A stretch of 64,000 nucleotides of DNA, taken from Bacillota bacterium (GTDB lineage Bacteria > Bacillota > Clostridia > Peptostreptococcales > Anaerovoracaceae). Position 1 is the first letter of the stretch, and each line of letters begins with the position of its first letter. Below are positions 1-13,851 of the stretch, one piece after another. The stretch lies in the NCBI GenBank assembly GCA_017522185.1, contig JAFWZZ010000029.1, positions 1 through 64,000 of the forward strand, written 5' to 3'. The position numbers and the translations under genes are program-made. Under the pieces are notes generated by a model. The model was not told the origin of the DNA, did not search any database, and saw only the letters and a program-made list of their open reading frames with translations.

Positions 1-611
1 AGGGCATCGGAATACCTAAAGTCAATCTCATTCTGGCCGGTCCCTTGTTCATGGTGGGAACTTTCTGGACGAATTCCCATCTGCTCTAGTGTCAGGCAAA
101 TTTCACGGCGTATGTTTTCACCACGATCTTCGGGTGCAATATCCATATAACCGGCTTCATCATGGGGTATCTTGGTTGGTTTCCCTTCTTCATCCAGGTT
201 GAAAAGATAAAATTCCTGCTCAGCACCGAAGGCAAAGGTATATCCGGCTTTTTCGGCCGTATCTATTGCATTTTTTAGAAGTGTGCGGGTATCACATTCA
301 AAAGGTGCACCATCCGGATAAGATATACTTGCAAACATTCGGACTACATTCCCGTGTTCAGGACGCCATGGCAGAGGCATAAGCGTTTCGGCGTCTGGAT
401 GAAGCAGAAGATCGCAACGTGATTCGTCACCAAACCCTGCAATTGCAGAAGCATCGAAAGCAATCCCGTATTCAAATGCACGGGGAAGTTCCTCCGGCAT
501 GATGGTAATATTTTTCTGTTTTCCAAATACATCACAGAAAGTGAGGCGGATAAACTTCACTTCTTCCTCATGCACAAACTGCATGACTTCTTCTTCTGAA
601 TACTTTATCAT
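1..611 (-). CDS. glnA: Glutamine synthetase type I, N-terminal part (cut by window edge)
   Basis: Ligates ammonia to glutamate using ATP to give glutamine in the cytosol. The visible 203 residues read from ATG at 611 with an AGAGG ribosome site at 619-623. They show the N-terminal domain (AFDASAIAGF, about 51-60, the family FDGSSIEGF segment) and the start of the catalytic domain with GAEQEFYLF (129-137) and HHEQGTGQNEIDFRYSDA (186-203), which carry metal and glutamate ligands. The C-terminal half lies beyond the window. The gene is divergent from glnN (type III), so the cell has two unrelated-length glutamine synthetases back to back. Its leader contains a terminator hairpin, suggesting attenuation. 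Family assignment is secure; which enzyme is the main assimilatory one cannot be told. Confidence 0.95.
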   Translation of the reverse strand, partial: MIKYSEEEVMQFVHEEEVKFIRLTFCDVFGKQKNITIMPEELPRAFEYGIAFDASAIAGFGDESRCDLLLHPDAETLMPLPWRPEHGNVVRMFASISYPDGAPFECDTRTLLKNAIDTAEKAGYTFAFGAEQEFYLFNLDEEGKPTKIPHDEAGYMDIAPEDRGENIRREICLTLEQMGIRPESSHHEQGTGQNEIDFRYSDA

Positions 612-634
612 GATATAACCTCTTTTCATAAACG

Positions 635-679
635 AAAAAACGTCCATTTCAATACAAAAACACCGCATTGAAATGAACG
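635..679 (-). terminator. Terminator-like hairpin in the glnA leader (probable attenuator)
   Basis: On the minus strand the arms at 679-667 and 653-641 pair over 12 of 13 positions (CATTTCAAT against ATTGAAATG plus a short outer extension). Six T residues follow at 640-635. The structure lies between the predicted promoter and the ribosome site, so it should stop transcription unless relieved. A smaller hairpin (AATG, loop GCGTT, CATT; 684-672) uses the 5' arm and would compete with it. Attenuation is inferred. Confidence 0.7.
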
Positions 680-698
680 CCATTGCTCACCTGCATAA

Positions 699-727
699 AG
701 TATATCGTTGAAACTAACAAAAGTCAA
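699..727 (-). promoter_or_regulatory. Sigma-A-type promoter of glnA
   Basis: Reading the minus strand, TTGACT (727-722) is followed by a 17-nt spacer and TATACT (704-699). Transcription would start near 692, only about a dozen bases before the terminator hairpin. Confidence 0.7.
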
Positions 728-770
728 GATGTATTGCAGGGGATTTTTTTGAAAAAACACAAAAAAGCGG

Positions 771-799
771 TTGACAAATAAATTTTGCAGGAATATAAT
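771..799 (+). promoter_or_regulatory. Consensus sigma-A promoter of the glnN operon
   Basis: TTGACA (771-776), 17-nt spacer, TATAAT (794-799): a perfect match to the housekeeping consensus. The predicted start near 805-807 leaves only a few bases before the leader hairpins, so control is more likely after initiation than by a weak promoter. Confidence 0.85.
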
Positions 800-811
800 C
801 CAACGCGTAAG

Positions 812-859
812 GCAAAGGCGTCTTTGAGCATAGGGCTCAGAGACGCCTTTTTCTTTTTT
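812..859 (+). terminator. Terminator-like hairpin in the glnN leader (probable attenuator)
   Basis: Arms 817-829 and 835-847 pair over 13 positions with one G-U (GGCGTCT...AGACGCC outside, TGAGC/GCTCA inside), followed by TTTTTCTTTTTT. This is a strong intrinsic terminator located 30 nt before the glnN start. A competing 5-bp hairpin CAAAG-GCGT-CTTTG (813-826) overlaps its 5' arm and could act as an antiterminator. The leader is too short for a large aptamer, so an RNA-binding protein is a natural candidate; this is inference. Confidence 0.75.
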
Positions 860-877
860 GTCAGAAGGAGATTGTAT

Positions 878-2974
878 ATGGAAACTGTAAAAGATTATTT
901 TGGGAGTTTAGTATTTGATGATAGAAAAATGAAGGCGTGCCTTTCCGCAGATGTGTATAAGGCAATGCGTAAAACCATAGATGAAGGGAAAACCCTGAAT
1001 CCGGATATTGCGGATGCTGTAGCAGCAGCCATGAAAGAATGGGCTGTTTCTAAAGGCGCTACACACTATACCCACTGGTTCCAACCGCTGAACGGAATTA
1101 CCGCAGAAAAACATGACAGCTTTATTTCACCGTCACCTGATGGCGGCGTAATTATGGAGTTTTCAGGCAAAGAACTGATCAAAGGAGAACCAGATGCTTC
1201 TTCATTTCCCAATGGCGGACTCCGGGCCACTTTTGAAGCTCGTGGATATACAGCATGGGATCCGACATCCTATGCGTTTATTAAGGGAAATACACTTTGC
1301 ATTCCGACAGCATTTTGCTCTTATGGAGGCGAAGCTCTGGATAAAAAAACTCCGCTTCTGCGTTCAATGGAAGCATTGAACCGGCAGGCACTGCGGATTT
1401 TACGGCTGTTTGGAAATACTAAAGTAAAATCTGTGCGGGCATGCGTCGGTGCAGAACAGGAATATTTCTTGATTACTGAAGAAATGTATGAAAAGCGACC
1501 TGACCTGAAGTTTACAGGAAGAACTCTCTTTGGTGCCAAACCGCCAAAGAGTCAGGAAATGGACGACCATTATTTTGGGGCAATAAAACCAAGTGTGGCT
1601 GACTTTATGAAGGAGCTTAATGAAGAACTATGGAAACTTGGAATTATGGCCAAAACGGAACACAACGAAGTTGCTCCTTCACAGCACGAACTGGCCCCTG
1701 TATACACAACGGCTAATATCGCCACAGATCATAATCAGCTCACGATGGAGATTATGCACCGAGTTGCATCAAAACACGGTTTGGTATGTCTTCTTCATGA
1801 GAAACCTTTCGCTGGCGTAAATGGCAGCGGTAAACACAACAACTGGTCCTTGGCTACAGACTCCGGACAGAATCTTTTATCATCCGGGGATACTCCATAT
1901 GAAAATGCTCAGTTCCTCCTCTTTCTCTGCGCTGTAATGAAAGCTGTAGATGACTATCAGGACTTGCTCCGGGTGTCTGTAGCAACTGCAGGGAACGACC
2001 ACCGGTTAGGTGCGAATGAAGCACCTCCGGCGGTTGTATCTATCTTTCTTGGAGACGAGCTTACTGCAGTACTTGCGGCAATTGAAAAAGACACACCCTA
2101 CAGCGGGACGGAAAAGAAACAGATGAAACTTGGTGTAGATGTACTGCCAAAATTTAACCGGGATACTACGGACCGAAACCGTACATCCCCGTTTGCATTT
2201 ACGGGGAATAAGTTTGAATTCCGTATGCTAGGTTCTTCAAACAGTATTGCGTGTGCAAACATCATGCTGAATGCTGCTGTTGCGGAAAGTCTGAAAATAT
2301 ATGCAGACCGACTTGAACAGGCTGAAAACTTTGAGGAAAGGCTCCACGAAATGATTCGGAAGACCATTCAGGACCACAAACGAATCATATTTAACGGTAA
2401 TGGATATGATGGAAGATGGGTTAAAGAAGCGACAGAAAAACGTGGACTCATGAATCTGAGGACCACGCCGGATGCAGTACCTCATCTGCTGGACAGAAAA
2501 AATGTCAAAATGCTTGCTGATCATGGAATTTTCACTGAAGAGGAGCTGAAGTCCCGCTATGAAATTACACTGGAAAATTACTGTAAAACGGTGATCATTG
2601 AAGCGAACACAATGGTAACCATGGCAAAGACACAGATTATTCCAGCTGTTGCTGCATACGCTGCGGAACTCACAACATCTGCAAATGCAAAAAAATTACT
2701 GGATGCAGATATTTCCTGCAGTCATGAAATAAAACTGATAAAAAAACTTACATGTCTGATAGAACGGATGGCCATGAAAACGGATGAACTGGAACAGGAG
2801 CTTCTCATCCTGCATGAGATTGAGGAAATAGAAAAAGCATCTGTGTTTATCCGCGACCAGCTGCTGCAGAAGATGGGAGAATTGCGAATTGTATGCGATG
2901 AAGCAGAAACGTTGACTGCAAAGTCCTGGTGGCCTTATCCGACCTATTCTGATTTACTTTTCAGCGTAAGGTAA
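878..2974 (+). CDS. glnN: Glutamine synthetase type III
   Basis: ATP-dependent synthesis of glutamine from glutamate and ammonia; a dodecameric cytosolic enzyme of the GSIII family. The 698-residue length is typical of GSIII and far longer than type I. Signature blocks are [13 protein letters not shown] (about 110), GAEQEYFL (about 190), [15 protein letters not shown] (about 258-272) and [12 protein letters not shown] (about 310-322). The ATG at 878 is chosen because AAGGAG lies at 865-870; an in-frame upstream extension would run through the promoter and terminator hairpin and is not translated. First gene of a long same-strand series of glutamine-consuming enzymes, controlled by the promoter at 771-799 and a leader terminator. 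Confidence 0.95.
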   Translation: METVKDYFGSLVFDDRKMKACLSADVYKAMRKTIDEGKTLNPDIADAVAAAMKEWAVSKGATHYTHWFQPLNGITAEKHDSFISPSPDGGVIMEFSGKELIKGEPDASSFPNGGLRATFEARGYTAWDPTSYAFIKGNTLCIPTAFCSYGGEALDKKTPLLRSMEALNRQALRILRLFGNTKVKSVRACVGAEQEYFLITEEMYEKRPDLKFTGRTLFGAKPPKSQEMDDHYFGAIKPSVADFMKELNEELWKLGIMAKTEHNEVAPSQHELAPVYTTANIATDHNQLTMEIMHRVASKHGLVCLLHEKPFAGVNGSGKHNNWSLATDSGQNLLSSGDTPYENAQFLLFLCAVMKAVDDYQDLLRVSVATAGNDHRLGANEAPPAVVSIFLGDELTAVLAAIEKDTPYSGTEKKQMKLGVDVLPKFNRDTTDRNRTSPFAFTGNKFEFRMLGSSNSIACANIMLNAAVAESLKIYADRLEQAENFEERLHEMIRKTIQDHKRIIFNGNGYDGRWVKEATEKRGLMNLRTTPDAVPHLLDRKNVKMLADHGIFTEEELKSRYEITLENYCKTVIIEANTMVTMAKTQIIPAVAAYAAELTTSANAKKLLDADISCSHEIKLIKKLTCLIERMAMKTDELEQELLILHEIEEIEKASVFIRDQLLQKMGELRIVCDEAETLTAKSWWPYPTYSDLLFSVR

Positions 2975-2997
2975 AAGAGAGAGGAGATGGATTTACA

Positions 2998-4581
2998 ATG
3001 TGTTCCATTATGGGTTATTGTGGTGTCAGCGCCGATTTGGATAAATTTAAAACGGGCTTTGAAAGAACGGTTTCACGAGGTCCGGATGCCAGTAGTATCA
3101 TTGATACTGGAAAGGGTCTGTTGGGATTCCATCGTCTGTCAATTATGGACCTGTCACCGGCGGGAATGCAGCCTTTCGAACTGAATGGAAGCTACGCTGT
3201 GTGTAATGGGGAAATTTACGGATTTAAGGAAGAACGAGAACGCTTAAGGGAAAAAGGTTACTCATTTCAAAGCGAAAGCGATTGCGAAATACTTCTTCCT
3301 ATGTTTTTTGAATATGGGTTGGACATGTTCGGTATGTTGGATGCCGAATTTGCCTGCATTCTTTTCGACGGAAGAACAGGGGATTTTGTTGCGGCAAGAG
3401 ATCCCATTGGAATTCGGCCTTTATTTTATGGATATGATGAGGACGGAAATGTACTGTTTGCAAGTGAGGCAAAAAATCTCACATATCTTGTGAAGAAAAT
3501 CAAGCCATTTCCTCCAGGATGCTGTTATATTCATGGAAATTTTATTCGTTACTGTGATATTTCCAAGGTAAATACGGTCTGCCAAGACGACCTGGATAGC
3601 GCATGTGCCCACATTGGTGAAAAATTGGTGAAAGGCGTGGAAAAACGGTTGATTGCCGATGCAAAGATGGGCTTTCTTTTATCCGGCGGACTGGATTCCT
3701 CGCTGGTCTGTGCGATTGCAGCAAGAAAAAGTAAAACACCCATCAAAACCTTTGCCGTCGGCATGAGCGAGGATGCCATCGATCTAAAGTATGCGAAGCA
3801 GGTCGCAAACTATATCGGCAGCGATCATACGGAAATCTATATGACTCCTGATGATGTAGTTGGTTCCATTGAAGAGGTGATTCACCTTCTGGGAACTTAT
3901 GATATTACCACAATCCGAGCCAGCATTGGCATGTATCATGTCTGCAGAGCAATTCACGAGCAGACCGATATCCGTGTACTTCTGACAGGAGAAATCTCTG
4001 ACGAGCTTTTCGGGTATAAATATACGGATTTTGCGCCGTCTCCAGAGGCCTTTCAGAAGGAATCTGAGAAACGAATAAGAGAACTTCACATGTATGATGT
4101 GCTTCGTGCAGACCGATGCATCTCTGTAAATTCACTGGAAGCGAGAGTTCCTTTTGGTGATCTGGATTTTGTGAAATATGTTCTTTCGCTGGATCCGGAA
4201 CGGAAGGTGAACCGGTATGGAAAGGGAAAGTATCTGTTGCGTCATGCTTTTGAAGATGGAGAATGGCTGCCTGATGATATTCTCTGGCGGGAAAAAGCTG
4301 CTTTCTCTGATGCAGTGGGACATTCCTTGGTGGATTATCTGATTGAATATGCACAGCAGTATTACAGCGATACAGAATTCGAGACACGGTGCAGGAAGTA
4401 CGATTATGCAAAACCTTTTACAAAAGAATCTCTTTTGTATCGTGAAATTTTCGAAAAGTATTATCCGGGTCAGGCAGAAATGATTGCTGGATTCTGGATG
4501 CCGAATAAAGACTGGAAAGGTTGTAATGTAAACGACCCTTCCGCTCGGGTACTGTCAAATTATGGCAGCAGCGGAATTTAG
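2998..4581 (+). CDS. asnB: Asparagine synthase (glutamine-hydrolysing)
   Basis: Transfers the amide of glutamine to aspartate with ATP to form asparagine. The protein begins MCSIMGYCG, so Cys2 becomes the N-terminal nucleophile of the class II glutaminase domain (about 1-190). The synthetase domain contains the PP-loop SGGLDSSLVC (about 227-236) and the GEISDELFGYKY segment near residue 331. At 527 residues it is close to the usual bacterial AsnB. It starts 23 nt after glnN with a GAGAGGAG ribosome site, so it is probably co-transcribed with its glutamine supplier. Confidence 0.93.
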   Translation: MCSIMGYCGVSADLDKFKTGFERTVSRGPDASSIIDTGKGLLGFHRLSIMDLSPAGMQPFELNGSYAVCNGEIYGFKEERERLREKGYSFQSESDCEILLPMFFEYGLDMFGMLDAEFACILFDGRTGDFVAARDPIGIRPLFYGYDEDGNVLFASEAKNLTYLVKKIKPFPPGCCYIHGNFIRYCDISKVNTVCQDDLDSACAHIGEKLVKGVEKRLIADAKMGFLLSGGLDSSLVCAIAARKSKTPIKTFAVGMSEDAIDLKYAKQVANYIGSDHTEIYMTPDDVVGSIEEVIHLLGTYDITTIRASIGMYHVCRAIHEQTDIRVLLTGEISDELFGYKYTDFAPSPEAFQKESEKRIRELHMYDVLRADRCISVNSLEARVPFGDLDFVKYVLSLDPERKVNRYGKGKYLLRHAFEDGEWLPDDILWREKAAFSDAVGHSLVDYLIEYAQQYYSDTEFETRCRKYDYAKPFTKESLLYREIFEKYYPGQAEMIAGFWMPNKDWKGCNVNDPSARVLSNYGSSGI

Positions 4582-4614
4582 GATGATATCATTTATTGGT
4601 TAAAATAGCAGTAT

Positions 4615-4655
4615 GAAACAGACTTTATTCCGGACACAGGGGTAAAGTCTCTTTC
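4615..4655 (+). other. Strong hairpin in the asnB-purC gap
   Basis: GAAA(4615-4618), AGACTTTA(4620-4627) and TTCC(4628-4631) pair with GGGG(4639-4642), TAAAGTCT(4643-4650) and TTTC(4652-4655), interrupted by one C-C mismatch; the loop is 7 nt. No T-run follows, so it is not a standard terminator. It lies just before the purC ribosome site and could be a processing, stabilising or translation-control element. Confidence 0.55.
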
Positions 4656-4679
4656 ATTTGGCGTGGAGGGGAGATAATC

Positions 4680-5393
4680 ATGATGAAAAAAGAATTGCTC
4701 TATGAGGGAAAAGCAAAAAAAGTGTTCGCTGTGGAGGATCCGGAATTGCTGATTGTGTCTTACAAAGATGATGCAACAGCATTTAACGGTCAGAAAAAGG
4801 GAATCATTCAGGGAAAAGGAATTATAAATAATCAGATGAGCAACATGCTGATGAAAATGCTTCAACAGACTGGCATTCCTACACACTTTGTGGAGGAGCT
4901 TAACGAAAGAGAGACCCTGGTAAAAAGGGTTGACATCGTACCTGTTGAGGTAATTGTCAGAAACATTGCAGCCGGCTCCTTTTCCAAACGATACGGTGTG
5001 GCGGAAGGATTTCGCTTTGATATACCGACCATTGAGTTCTCATACAAAAAAGATTCTCTTGGAGATCCGCTTATGGATGAATACCATGTGCAGGCATTGA
5101 AACTGGCAACCAAAGAAGAACTAGAAATCATAAAAAAATATGCCTTTGCAATCAATGAAAGATTAAAAACATTCTGGCAGAAGCGGGGAATTATCCTGGT
5201 GGACTTTAAACTGGAGTTTGGCAGGCTTACAGATGGAAATCTTGTGCTGGCCGACGAAATAAGTCCGGATACCTGCCGTCTTTGGGACAGCCAAACTGGT
5301 AAAAAACTGGATAAGGACCGTTTCCGGCAGGATCTTGGGAATGTGGAAGAAGCATATCAGGAGATGATGAAACGACTGACAGAACAAATCTGA
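4680..5393 (+). CDS. purC: Phosphoribosylaminoimidazole-succinocarboxamide synthase
   Basis: SAICAR synthetase: couples aspartate to CAIR with ATP in step 8 of de novo purine synthesis. The 237-residue single-domain length fits the bacterial enzyme. Recognisable features are LLYEGKAKKVF (about 6-16) and the glycine-containing nucleotide loop, KDDATAFNGQKKG, VEVIVRNIAAGSF (about 91-103) and LVDFKLEFGR (about 174-183). Two adjacent ATG codons occur; 4680 is better spaced from GGAGG (4665-4669). It precedes purA and overlaps that gene's extended frame; the rest of the pathway except purF is not in this window. Confidence 0.94.
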   Translation: MMKKELLYEGKAKKVFAVEDPELLIVSYKDDATAFNGQKKGIIQGKGIINNQMSNMLMKMLQQTGIPTHFVEELNERETLVKRVDIVPVEVIVRNIAAGSFSKRYGVAEGFRFDIPTIEFSYKKDSLGDPLMDEYHVQALKLATKEELEIIKKYAFAINERLKTFWQKRGIILVDFKLEFGRLTDGNLVLADEISPDTCRLWDSQTGKKLDKDRFRQDLGNVEEAYQEMMKRLTEQI

Positions 5394-5407
5394 TGGAGGT
5401 TTTAAAC

Positions 5408-6682
5408 ATGAAGAATTGCGCGATTGTGGGAATTAACTGGGGTGATGAAGGAAAAGGCCGCATGGTTGATTTGCTCACAGAAGATTATGATATTGTTGTG
5501 AGATTCCAGGGTGGAGGAAATGCCGGGCATACGGTGGTGAATGAAAAAGGAAAGTTTTCGCTTCACCTGCTGCCGTCAGGCATCTTCAGAGAAAATGTAG
5601 TGAATGTACTGGGAAATGGAGTGGCCCTCGACCCTGAAAATCTATGGAAAGAAATTAACGATTTAAAAGAAAAGGGGATTGCAGTTACACCGGACAATCT
5701 GAAAATCAGTTCCAGAGCGTCCCTCCTGCTGCCATGGCATAGAGAACTGGACGCACTTGAGGAACTGAGGCTTGCAGACAAATCTTACGGTTCGACGAAA
5801 CAAGGCATAGCACCTTTTTATGCAGATAAGTACCAGAAAAAAGCCATTCTGGCGGGGGAACTCTTTTACCCGGAAGCCTTGAAAAAACATTTGACGGAAC
5901 TGATGAACTGGAAAAATCTCACTTTGACCGGGGTATATCATGCGCAGCCCTATACAAAAGATATGATGGAAGCGTGGCTGAAAGAAGCCGCTGAAAAGAT
6001 AAAACCATTTATATGTGATACGAGTGATTTTCTGAAAACTGCCCAGAAACAGGGGAAGAAAATTCTTTTTGAAGCGCAGCTCGGTTCTTTGCGTGATGTA
6101 GACTATGGAATCAGTCCATATACTACATCATCCAATACGATGGCAGCTTATGCGCCCATCGGTTCAGGACTTCCGTCTGCGAAAATCATCGATGTTATAG
6201 GTGTGGTCAAGGCATATTCTACCTGTGTTGGGGAGGGACCATTTGTATGTGAAATGCATGGAAGTGAAGCAGAACGGCTTCGCGAAGCAGGTTTGGAGTA
6301 TGGTGCCAAGACGGGTAGACCACGCCGCGTCGGTCCCCTTGATATTGTCGCAACCCGGTATGGTGTAGAGGTACAGAATGCAACGGAGATTGCATTAACC
6401 AAGCTGGACGTACTCAGTTATATGGATGAGATTCCAGTATGTACCCATTACCGAATTCGCGGTGAAGAAACGGGAAAGTTTCCATTTCCTTTAGCACTGG
6501 AAGAAGCCGAACCTGTGATCCGTCTTTTACCGGGTTGGAAAACGGATATTACACAGGTGCGCAGATGGGAAGACCTTCCGGAGGCGGCAAGAAACTATGT
6601 TCTATTTGTCGAAAAGGAAATTGGATGCCCGATAACATATATTTCTGTTGGACCAGAACGGGACAGCATGATTATCAGATAA
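5408..6682 (+). CDS. purA: Adenylosuccinate synthetase
   Basis: Joins aspartate to IMP with GTP, the first committed step to AMP. The 424-residue protein has the catalytic NWGDEGKGR (10-18) with Asp13, the GGGNAGHTVV segment with His41, and the guanine-binding TKLDVLSY near 328-335. An upstream in-frame ATG at 5393 overlaps the purC stop, but the GGAGG at 5395-5399 sits after it and correctly spaces ATG 5408, which also gives the family N-terminus. Followed 16 nt later by purB, the next enzyme of the branch. Confidence 0.95.
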   Translation: MKNCAIVGINWGDEGKGRMVDLLTEDYDIVVRFQGGGNAGHTVVNEKGKFSLHLLPSGIFRENVVNVLGNGVALDPENLWKEINDLKEKGIAVTPDNLKISSRASLLLPWHRELDALEELRLADKSYGSTKQGIAPFYADKYQKKAILAGELFYPEALKKHLTELMNWKNLTLTGVYHAQPYTKDMMEAWLKEAAEKIKPFICDTSDFLKTAQKQGKKILFEAQLGSLRDVDYGISPYTTSSNTMAAYAPIGSGLPSAKIIDVIGVVKAYSTCVGEGPFVCEMHGSEAERLREAGLEYGAKTGRPRRVGPLDIVATRYGVEVQNATEIALTKLDVLSYMDEIPVCTHYRIRGEETGKFPFPLALEEAEPVIRLLPGWKTDITQVRRWEDLPEAARNYVLFVEKEIGCPITYISVGPERDSMIIR

Positions 6683-6698
6683 TAAGGAGAAGATAACT

Positions 6699-8114
6699 AT
6701 GACAAACCGATATGAATCCCCTTTTTCCGCAAGATATGCATCGGAATACATGCTGCAGCTTTTTTCGGCAGACAGTAGATACCAGACCTGGCGAAAACTA
6801 TGGTGTGCTCTGGCACGTGCGGAGATGGAACTTGGTCTTCCTGTGACGGAAGACCAAGTCAGGGAAATGGAAGCGCATATTGAAAATATTGATTATGACT
6901 ATGTGAGACACAAAGAAAAAGAAGTACGCCATGATGTGATGGCACACGTTCATGCCTATGGAAAGGCGGCACCTTCTGCTGCAGGGATCATTCATTTGGG
7001 TGCAACCAGCTGCTATGTAACCGATAACGCGGATCTGATTCTTTACCGGAAAGCACTGGAACATCTGCGCAAAGAACTTCTGGGTGTGCTTTCTGCCCTA
7101 GCAGATTTTGCCTGGAAGTACAAAGATTTGCCGACGCTGGGATATACCCATTATCAGCCGGCGCAGCTTGTTACCGTAGGAAAACGCGCCGTTCTTTGGA
7201 TGCAGGATTTTGTGACAGACTTGGAAGAACTGGATTTTGTTTTGGAGCAAATCCGATTTCTGGGATGTCGCGGAACAACAGGGACGGAAGCCAGCTTTAT
7301 GGAGCTTTTTGAAGGTGATACAGAAAAAATTGATGAAATGAACCGACGGATTGCGACAAGCTTCGGATTCCATCAATGCTTTAGTGTATGTGGGCAGACG
7401 TATCCGCGTAAGACAGACAGCCGCATTCTGAATGTCCTTTCATCCATTGGACAAAGCTGTTATCGCATGGCTAACGATATCCGCCTTTTACAGCATGACC
7501 GCCAGATAGAAGAACCTTTTGAAGAAAACCAGATTGGGTCGTCGGCAATGGCATACAAGCGGAATCCTATGCGGTGTGAACGAATTTGTTCACTCTCACG
7601 TTATCTGATGACGGATGCTTTAAATGCACCACTTACCGCTGCCTCACAGTGGATGGAGAGGACACTGGACGATTCTGCAAATCGGCGTATTTCCATGCCG
7701 GAAGGGTTTTTATGTGCGGATTCCGTTCTACGGCTTACACGGAATGTGGCAGAAGGTCTTCAGGTAAATGAAAAGATCATTGATAAGACGGTAAAGGAAT
7801 ATCTGCCGTTTATCGCGACAGAAAATCTTATGATGGAAGCAGTAAAGCGGGGCGGCAACCGCCAGCAGATTCATGAAATTATCCGCAGATGCTCCATGAA
7901 AGCGGCAAATGAAATGAAAGCCGGGAAAGCATGCAGTCTGCTGACACTTTTGGCAGAAGAAAAGAATTTTTCCATGACGGAAAAGGATATGGAAGAACTT
8001 CTCAAACCAGACCGTTATACAGGCAGATGCAGTGAGCAGGTAACTGCATTTATTCATCAAATTCGACCACTGCTTGCAGGAAATCCGACCGACGCAGTGG
8101 AAATTGAATTGTAA
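6699..8114 (+). CDS. purB: Adenylosuccinate lyase
   Basis: Releases fumarate from SAICAR and from adenylosuccinate, so it completes the reactions started by both PurC and PurA, its two upstream neighbours. The 471-residue length matches the longer PurB clade. The fumarase/aspartase-superfamily signature is [10 protein letters not shown] (about 280-289); [10 protein letters not shown] (about 149-158) and GTTGTEASF (about 189-197) are active-site regions. AAGGAG precedes the start. Purine pathway placement is established knowledge; co-transcription is inferred from short spacing and absence of a terminator. Confidence 0.95.
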   Translation: MTNRYESPFSARYASEYMLQLFSADSRYQTWRKLWCALARAEMELGLPVTEDQVREMEAHIENIDYDYVRHKEKEVRHDVMAHVHAYGKAAPSAAGIIHLGATSCYVTDNADLILYRKALEHLRKELLGVLSALADFAWKYKDLPTLGYTHYQPAQLVTVGKRAVLWMQDFVTDLEELDFVLEQIRFLGCRGTTGTEASFMELFEGDTEKIDEMNRRIATSFGFHQCFSVCGQTYPRKTDSRILNVLSSIGQSCYRMANDIRLLQHDRQIEEPFEENQIGSSAMAYKRNPMRCERICSLSRYLMTDALNAPLTAASQWMERTLDDSANRRISMPEGFLCADSVLRLTRNVAEGLQVNEKIIDKTVKEYLPFIATENLMMEAVKRGGNRQQIHEIIRRCSMKAANEMKAGKACSLLTLLAEEKNFSMTEKDMEELLKPDRYTGRCSEQVTAFIHQIRPLLAGNPTDAVEIEL

Positions 8115-8131
8115 AAAAGCAAGGAGGAGAC

Positions 8132-12744
<4,613 letters not shown>

Positions 12745-12748
<4 letters not shown>

Positions 12749-13851
12749 TGAAGACATTTGACCGTAAAATTATTCTGGAAGATGGCCAGGAATACTACGG
12801 GTATGGTTTTGGGTCAGATAAAGAAAGTGTCTGTGAAATTGTTTTTAATACTTCCATGGTGGGATATCAGGAAATTTTGTCGGATCCATCATATACATAC
12901 CAGGCTGTTGTAATGACTTATCCTCTGATTGGCAATTATGGTATGGCTGAAGAGGATTACGAGACAGCACATCCAAGCATTGGAGGTCTGGTTGTACGGG
13001 AGTACAACGGGGAACCGTCCAATTTCAGAAGCAGGGAAACCCTGGAACATGTAATGAAAAGGTATGATATTCCAGGAATTTATGGTGTGGATACGAGAAA
13101 ATTGGCCCGATCTATACGGGATCATGGAACCCGGAAAGTTCTGATTACTGATATAAAGACCTCTTTAGAGGAAGGCTTAAAAAAACTCACTGAAACCATT
13201 GTTCCGAAGGATGCTGTGTCACTTGTCAGTTGCAGTACCAAAAGGATATATCCCGCAGCGTTTCCCAAATATCATGTGGCAGCCATCGACTGTGGCATGA
13301 AGATGAATATTATCAGATTATTGAACCAGAAAAATTGTAAGGTAACAGTGGTTCCTTGGAATACGGCGGCCGAAGATATTGCTGCTTTGAACCCGGACGG
13401 TGTTTTCCTTTCTAACGGTCCCGGAGATCCTGAGGATGTGCCGCAGGTGGTAGAAACAGTGAAAACTTTGATTGGGAAGTACCCTATCTTTGGGATTTGC
13501 CTAGGGCATCAGATTCTGGCACTGGCCTATGGAGCCAAAACTTACAAAATGAAATTTGGCCACCGTGGGGGAAATCACCCAGTGAAGAATCTTCATACCG
13601 GAAAAATTGAAATGACATCGCAGAATCATTCGTATGCGGTGGAAAGCAGCAGTCTGGAAGGGACGGATCTGGAAGCCACACATATTAATCTGCTTGATCA
13701 TACCATTGAGAGCATGGAATGCATTCGTGATAAGGTGTTCAGCGTGCAGTATCATCCGGAAAGTGCCCCTGGTCCCCATGACAGTGGATACTTGTTTGAC
13801 CGGTTTATTGAAATGATGAAGGAGGGAAGAAAAGATGCCGAAACGAACTGA
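12745..13851 (+). CDS. carA: Carbamoyl-phosphate synthase small subunit
   Basis: Glutaminase subunit that supplies ammonia to CarB for carbamoyl phosphate, the precursor of arginine and pyrimidines. At 368 residues it has the N-terminal CPSase small-subunit domain ([16 protein letters not shown], about 34-49) and a class I amidotransferase domain with GICLGHQ (Cys near 252) and [12 protein letters not shown]. The start overlaps the purF stop by 4 nt, behind AAAGGAG, and its end overlaps carB by 17 nt, indicating translational coupling. No pyrimidine or arginine gene is adjacent other than pyrG. Confidence 0.95.

Noticed and set aside
785..877. N-terminal extension of glnN beginning at 785
   Set aside because: It would be translated through the -10 box and leader terminator hairpin; AAGGAG and the family N-terminus support ATG 878.
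611..877. Known cyanobacterial-type glutamine riboswitch in the glnA/glnN gap
   Set aside because: The leaders are too short and lack its conserved junction; only terminator and small competing hairpins are seen.
3905..4411. 168-codon minus-strand frame within asnB
   Set aside because: Composition is typical of antisense shadow and asnB is intact on the plus strand.
5393..5407. Earlier purA ATG at 5393 overlapping the purC stop
   Set aside because: The GGAGG lies after it and serves ATG 5408, which gives the normal PurA N-terminus.
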